Shown: piece by piece, positions 60,090 through 64,000 of the stretch
Layout: every line of letters begins with the position of its first letter
How positions within the stretch are numbered: position 1 is the stretch's first letter
Assembly (NCBI GenBank): GCA_030765065.1
Contig: CM060988.1
Coordinates: 176,431,065-176,495,064, forward strand
Length of the DNA: 64,000 nt
Direction of reading: 5' to 3'
From: Deroplatys truncata
Taxonomy: Eukaryota > Arthropoda > Insecta > Mantodea > Mantidae
Made by a program: the position numbers and the translations under genes
Notes under the pieces: generated by a model
Database searches by the model: none
Told to the model about the DNA's origin: nothing
The model's input: only the letters and a program-made list of their open reading frames with translations

Positions 60090-60238
60090 CAATAGGCTAC
60101 AGGCCGCAGGCACACTGCCGAGAAAGGCGCGGAAATTTTAACAGTTACAAACTCGAAGACCCGTCCCAGTATCGCAGTGCCCACAGAGAACATTCAAGGA
60201 GCGGCCAACCAAGCAGAAAACTTGCAGGCAGAGGAAGA
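60090..60238 (-). mobile_element. SINE-1 3' fragment
   Basis: AACTCGAAGACCCGTCCCAG and AAGCAG blocks match 3075-3155. Confidence 0.6.
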
Positions 60239-60239
60239 T

Positions 60240-60500
60240 TTACTCTACTTAAAAATTCGTTATCAAGATTTCACCAGAAATACATATTTTATGGCCCCCT
60301 AAATTAAAAAAAAACACGTATCTAGTAGGTAGATAAGGTATTGCATTCCACCCAAAAATGCAATACCGAGACCGGAAATACATTACCTTATTAAAGGTTC
60401 GAATTGTTCATTACTTAGCCATTCCCTTGAAGTCCTGTCGACATTCAGTAGTTTCTCGCGATTGCATGGGAACAGTATGGAACATCTTTAGTTTGAAAGG
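60240..60500 (-). repeat. family A fragments
   Basis: Right-end text twice (60240-60300 and 60325-60390), then an internal block to 60490. Confidence 0.65.
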
Positions 60501-60639
60501 CTCATACTGTGTATATTCTGTGAGAAAAAAATTGTAGACTCATATTTAATGTCTATTTTCTCTCAATATAGTGGGAGATTAAAATTTATCTCTATAATTT
60601 ATTTATTCATTTTTTCCCTATTTATTTTTAACTACATGG

Positions 60640-60892
60640 TCAAATCACAGCGGATCTGTTAGAAGATACCTCGTGGATGGCGGATAGTTAACCTTCTAGG
60701 TCTCATCCCTGTACCATACCATCTTTCTTCACGTGCTCACAGAGACCTTAGTGCATAGCAACTGTATCTTCTGGAAAAGTAGAATCAGACGACTGAAAAA
60801 TTCAATGCCATAGCCGGGATTTGAACCACGGATCTCCCGGTCTCCGTCTGGTTGCTCTAACCACTGAGCTACTACGGCAACATGCCGGCACG
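60640..60892 (-). mobile_element. tRNA-derived SINE with a tRNA-like head
   Basis: The minus strand from about 60882 reads GCCGTAGTAGCTCAGTGGTT, with B box GGTTCAAATCCCGG near 60815. A 7 bp acceptor stem (GCCGTAG with CTATGGC) and the D stem pair, but the T and anticodon stems do not, and non-tRNA body sequence follows. Confidence 0.6.
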
Positions 60893-61184
60893 GCATTAAA
60901 TTCTCCAACCGATTCGCATTTTTCCCGGTAAACCACAGACAGATCTCAAATTGTATTGAGATTACATACACCAATGGCGAAATACAATGTTGTAAGTACT
61001 CTAGTCTCGGGCTTAATAGTTTCAACCACTATTAAGTCAATTAATTCCAACTGTATCTCTACTTCCAAGTGCCGGGCAGATGGCATTAGGGTGCCGTCCA
61101 GTCTATCTGCTTCTTTCATTATCGTGGATAAATGGCATAGCATTCGTTATTGCTTTAAACTTAAGGTGGAACTATGGGCCGTGG

Positions 61185-61338
61185 TATGCAGTCCGGTATT
61201 TCCTTGGTTGAGGGAAACCACGAAAAAAAGAAGAAGAAAAATAAACAGTGATTGGTCGGCCCAGAGGATTTGAAACAGGAACCTCCCAAATGCAGACCGC
61301 AGATGTTACCGCCTCAGCCATCCCGCTCGGTTACAATC
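61185..61338 (-). mobile_element. SINE-1-like head
   Basis: The minus strand has GGCTGAGGCGGTAACATCTG then GGTTCCTGTTTCAAATCC, with GTGGTTTCCCTCAACC behind it. Confidence 0.6.
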
Positions 61339-62137
61339 TATTGGAGTACTTTTAAAAACTTTAATCAAAAAATATTTTTTTTCAAACAAATTTTAAAATA
61401 AGCATGAAATTTGGTGTACATGCTATACATTAAACCTTAATTGCTGTATTAAAGTTTCACAGCTAGATAATCTTAATGATGATAATTGACAGAAATGAGG
61501 AAATAAAATAAAACATGTTTAATGCATTATTATTATTATTTTAAAACAATTAATGGTTTATTTCCTAAAAGTGATTATAAATTACGTATTTTATACCAAA
61601 GCTAGGTTCCCAGTTACGCCCATGTTTGGATAAACCTGACTTCTGTTCTCTCAAGGAGTAAATATAAGAGATTTCTAACGTAGTAACACAGTAGAAAGGC
61701 ACAAGGCGAGTACATTAACATATAAAATATTGACAGCTTTGCACTCTTAACACATGAAACTTTCATCAAACGCAGCCCCTTCATTAACAGAAGCAAAAGA
61801 CCATATTCGCTTTGCCGCCGCAAACCTATATAGTAATATGAAGAAAGAAAATTTGTTACGTTACAGCAGGTAATCTCGCAAACGACCAAAATTGATAATT
61901 CTTTCACCTTTGCAAAAACTGTTCTTCCGGAGGGACAGAGGTTATAAGGAGACATCGGATTTGTTATGCATTAAAAATATCCAAAATATGAATGAGTTTA
62001 TGCTGTCAAATAAGATATGCTCAACAACATTCTTGACCCAGCGTGACAAGCGACCTCCCTACCTTTCCCTTCTCGTTTGCAACACAGAAGCAGTCTTCTA
62101 ACCGAATGGTGGAACACGATATTACGACGTATATAGA
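61339..62137. other. unassigned AT-rich DNA
   Basis: Nothing recognised; two frames of about 110 codons lack a recognisable domain. Confidence 0.3.
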
Positions 62138-62392
62138 CAGTACGTTTATTCACACTGTGGCCGCCGCAGCTCGAACACCTGCCGAAACAGTTATACCATC
62201 CCCTCAAACGCCCCACGCTCTCATACTTAACAGTTGTAATGATAGTAAGTACATACCTTATCATAAGAGATGTTGGAATCGTTGTCCTCTATCAACATAT
62301 TTCTGGCATCTTCTCAGCAAATTTTCATTTACACTCGAGAGTTCAATACCTGAAACTGAGCGAATTTCTCGCCTGATGTTTTCTTTTTTTAT
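62138..62392 (-). mobile_element. single arm of the 17300-type inverted-repeat element
   Basis: CAGTACG...CACACTGTGGCC through ATGTTTTCTTTT follows the 17300-17560 arm; the other arm is absent and family A follows at once. Confidence 0.65.
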
Positions 62393-62394
62393 TT

Positions 62395-63270
62395 ATTGAC
62401 TACTGGTTTCTCTACCACGTACATAGTAGGTAGAGAAGGTATTGCATTCCACCCAAAAATCGATACCGAGATTTCACCGTGAATACATGTTTTGAGGCCC
62501 CCAAAAAGGGCATTTTTAGAAAAAGTTCTGTGGTGATCAACATAACTCAAATAACGAAAAGTCGGATAAACACCAAACTTGGTATTTAGGTTCAGTACCT
62601 TCCAAAGGTGCGACACGAGGATTTTAAGAAAATCCCACCATACCAAACTACCCTTTACATGGAACATTTTTCGAAATCTTTGACTTTCTAAAAAATGGCT
62701 TTAACGATTTTGATTAAAATGCCATATATTAAAGATGTTTACATGACAAATAAAATGTATATCTTGAATTATCTGGGAATAACCTCCGGAGTTCTCTTCA
62801 TTCGGAAGTTTGCATTATCTTGTATAACGTAAACATTAAGCGATAGATGAAAACGTACCACACAAAAACTGTAGACCTCTTTAAAACACACAACTTATGT
62901 TAAATAAGTTTTTTTGTGGCCTAAGCCATTTCTGAGATATCCGTTATTAATGGTTTGAATTGTTCATTTCTTGGTCGTTCTTTTAAAGTCCTGTCTACAT
63001 TCAGTTGTTTCTCACGATGTCGTGGAAACAGTATGGAACTTTAAGGCCAGTATATAGCGTCCAGTTGTTAAACATTTGACTATCGCTGTTCTCTTTGTGT
63101 TTATAACGAACTGTGTAATGTAGCTATTTCTATAAAGGTTTATTTGGATTAAGACGAAGTAGATAGAAAAATAAGCTTTAGTAACAATAGTTTGTATACT
63201 ACTTATTAACAATAGGGGGTACGGAAAGTTATATGAATGTAATACCAGATATATTTTTGGTAAAGGATAG
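62395..63270 (-). repeat. family A copy, near full length
   Basis: It runs from TTTCTCTACCACGTACATAG to GGTACGGAAAGTTATATGAA. Confidence 0.82.
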
Positions 63271-63600
63271 AGACAACTTTGTTTTTTTAGACCAGTATGA
63301 TTAGCCGAGCCGGATGTTTGTTTGTATAGCCGGGTTATCGGCATTTTAATTGTAATAAGTAATCAGTTTCTGTGCCGAGTTGTGTCCATTTGGATTTTCT
63401 AAATAATTCTTAATTTAATGTGTTGCATTGAATACCGATTTGGGGCAGAATTGTAGCCATGCCTAAACGCGCCTCAGGATTAAAAACTAGAAACTCTATA
63501 AAATTATAACTATGGCAAGAAGACTCATGAAGACAGTTTGTAAACCTATTCTATTTGTATGCATTGTTGGGCATTAAGCGATTAATATTGTGACTTAGTT
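63271..63600. other. unassigned
   Basis: Nothing recognised. Confidence 0.3.
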
Positions 63601-63934
63601 CAACTTTTCACTGTCACTTCACTTTTTTCGCGACATGGCCTCTTCTTCGCTGGGGAGTCGAACGCAGGGCCTCTCTGATCTCCCGCAGTAGTAGTTGCTC
63701 GGAGAGCAGCACTTTTGTCGCACCACAAACGCAGTCAGTAACTCCATTACTCACTAACTCGATCACACGAGAACTCTCTCTTATATAGCCGCTGGAAACC
63801 CCCACAAAACCGTCTAGGATGTTCTGAAAGGGAAATTCCTAGAAGATTCTGGTTATCTGTCGATAACGCTTCTGGTTTGTAAGCTGAGCGAAAGCGCTAC
63901 CGTTGTCATTTATCTCTGTTAATCTCTCCATCTC
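63601..63934 (-). promoter_or_regulatory. candidate core promoter (TATA box, GAA/TTC clusters)
   Basis: Minus strand: clustered GAA/TTC units (63821-63852), then GGCTATATAAGAGAGAG (63774-63790), then about 170 bases of GC-richer leader to AAGTGAAGTGACAGTG. It could be a heat-shock-type promoter or an LTR. No coding sequence that I know follows. Confidence 0.3.
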
Positions 63935-64000
63935 CCATTCCATACTGTTTCCATGACACCGCGAGAAAAAACTGCATTTATAGATATGGAGCTAGTGGTT
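63935..64000 (+). repeat. family A fragment at the window edge
   Basis: TTCCATACTGTTTCCATGAC and CGCGAGAAA match the internal block. Confidence 0.6.

Noticed and set aside
60800-60885. Functional tRNA on the minus strand
   Set aside because: T and anticodon stems mismatch and SINE body follows.

Overview
This is AT-rich, repeat-dense nuclear DNA, most likely from an insect with a large genome. There are no bacterial-style operons. The one host gene I can support is a spliced class A GPCR. About a third of the window by my rough estimate is one dispersed non-coding repeat family, and much of the rest is transposon debris (mariner and other DD-E transposases, jockey- and RTE-like LINE fragments, tRNA-derived SINEs, MITEs). 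I could not name the species.

Host gene: five plus-strand exons between 34706 and 48988 encode the 3' part (TM3 to C terminus, 434 or 429 residues) of a serotonin 5-HT2-type receptor. All four internal junctions have GT/AG borders with matching phase. The exons carrying the N terminus, TM1 and TM2 are not in the window upstream of TM3 as far as I can see, so 1-34705 is probably upstream intron or intergenic DNA. Positions 48989-64000 lie downstream of the stop codon.

Repeat landscape: 'family A' (my label) is a roughly 0.9 kb non-coding repeat with about 40 full or partial copies in both orientations. Its left end reads TGTTACACTCACATG then ACTTTCTCTACT, and its right end reads AGTAGAGAAAGTAAAAA. 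Many copies hold a (CA)n tract at the same internal place, and several copies meet head to head as long palindromes. 'Family C' (my label) has two related copies (27.9-29.46 kb and 44.44-45.7 kb). They act as reciprocal empty and filled sites for a family A insertion and a mariner-type MITE.

Other elements: inverted-repeat mini-elements derived from a DD-E transposase (1105-1901, 17300-18178, half copy at 62138); a Penelope-like inverted element with a decayed hammerhead-like core (20086-21726); a jockey-type LINE inside a transposase corpse (32.79-34.29 kb); a TIR element with iterated subterminal motifs (46353-47477); three mariner-type elements (47702, 53157, 56026); a 275 bp hairpin MITE in a receptor intron (35843); and several SINE families. 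'Strand' for family A means '+' when the TTACACTCACATG end is on the left.
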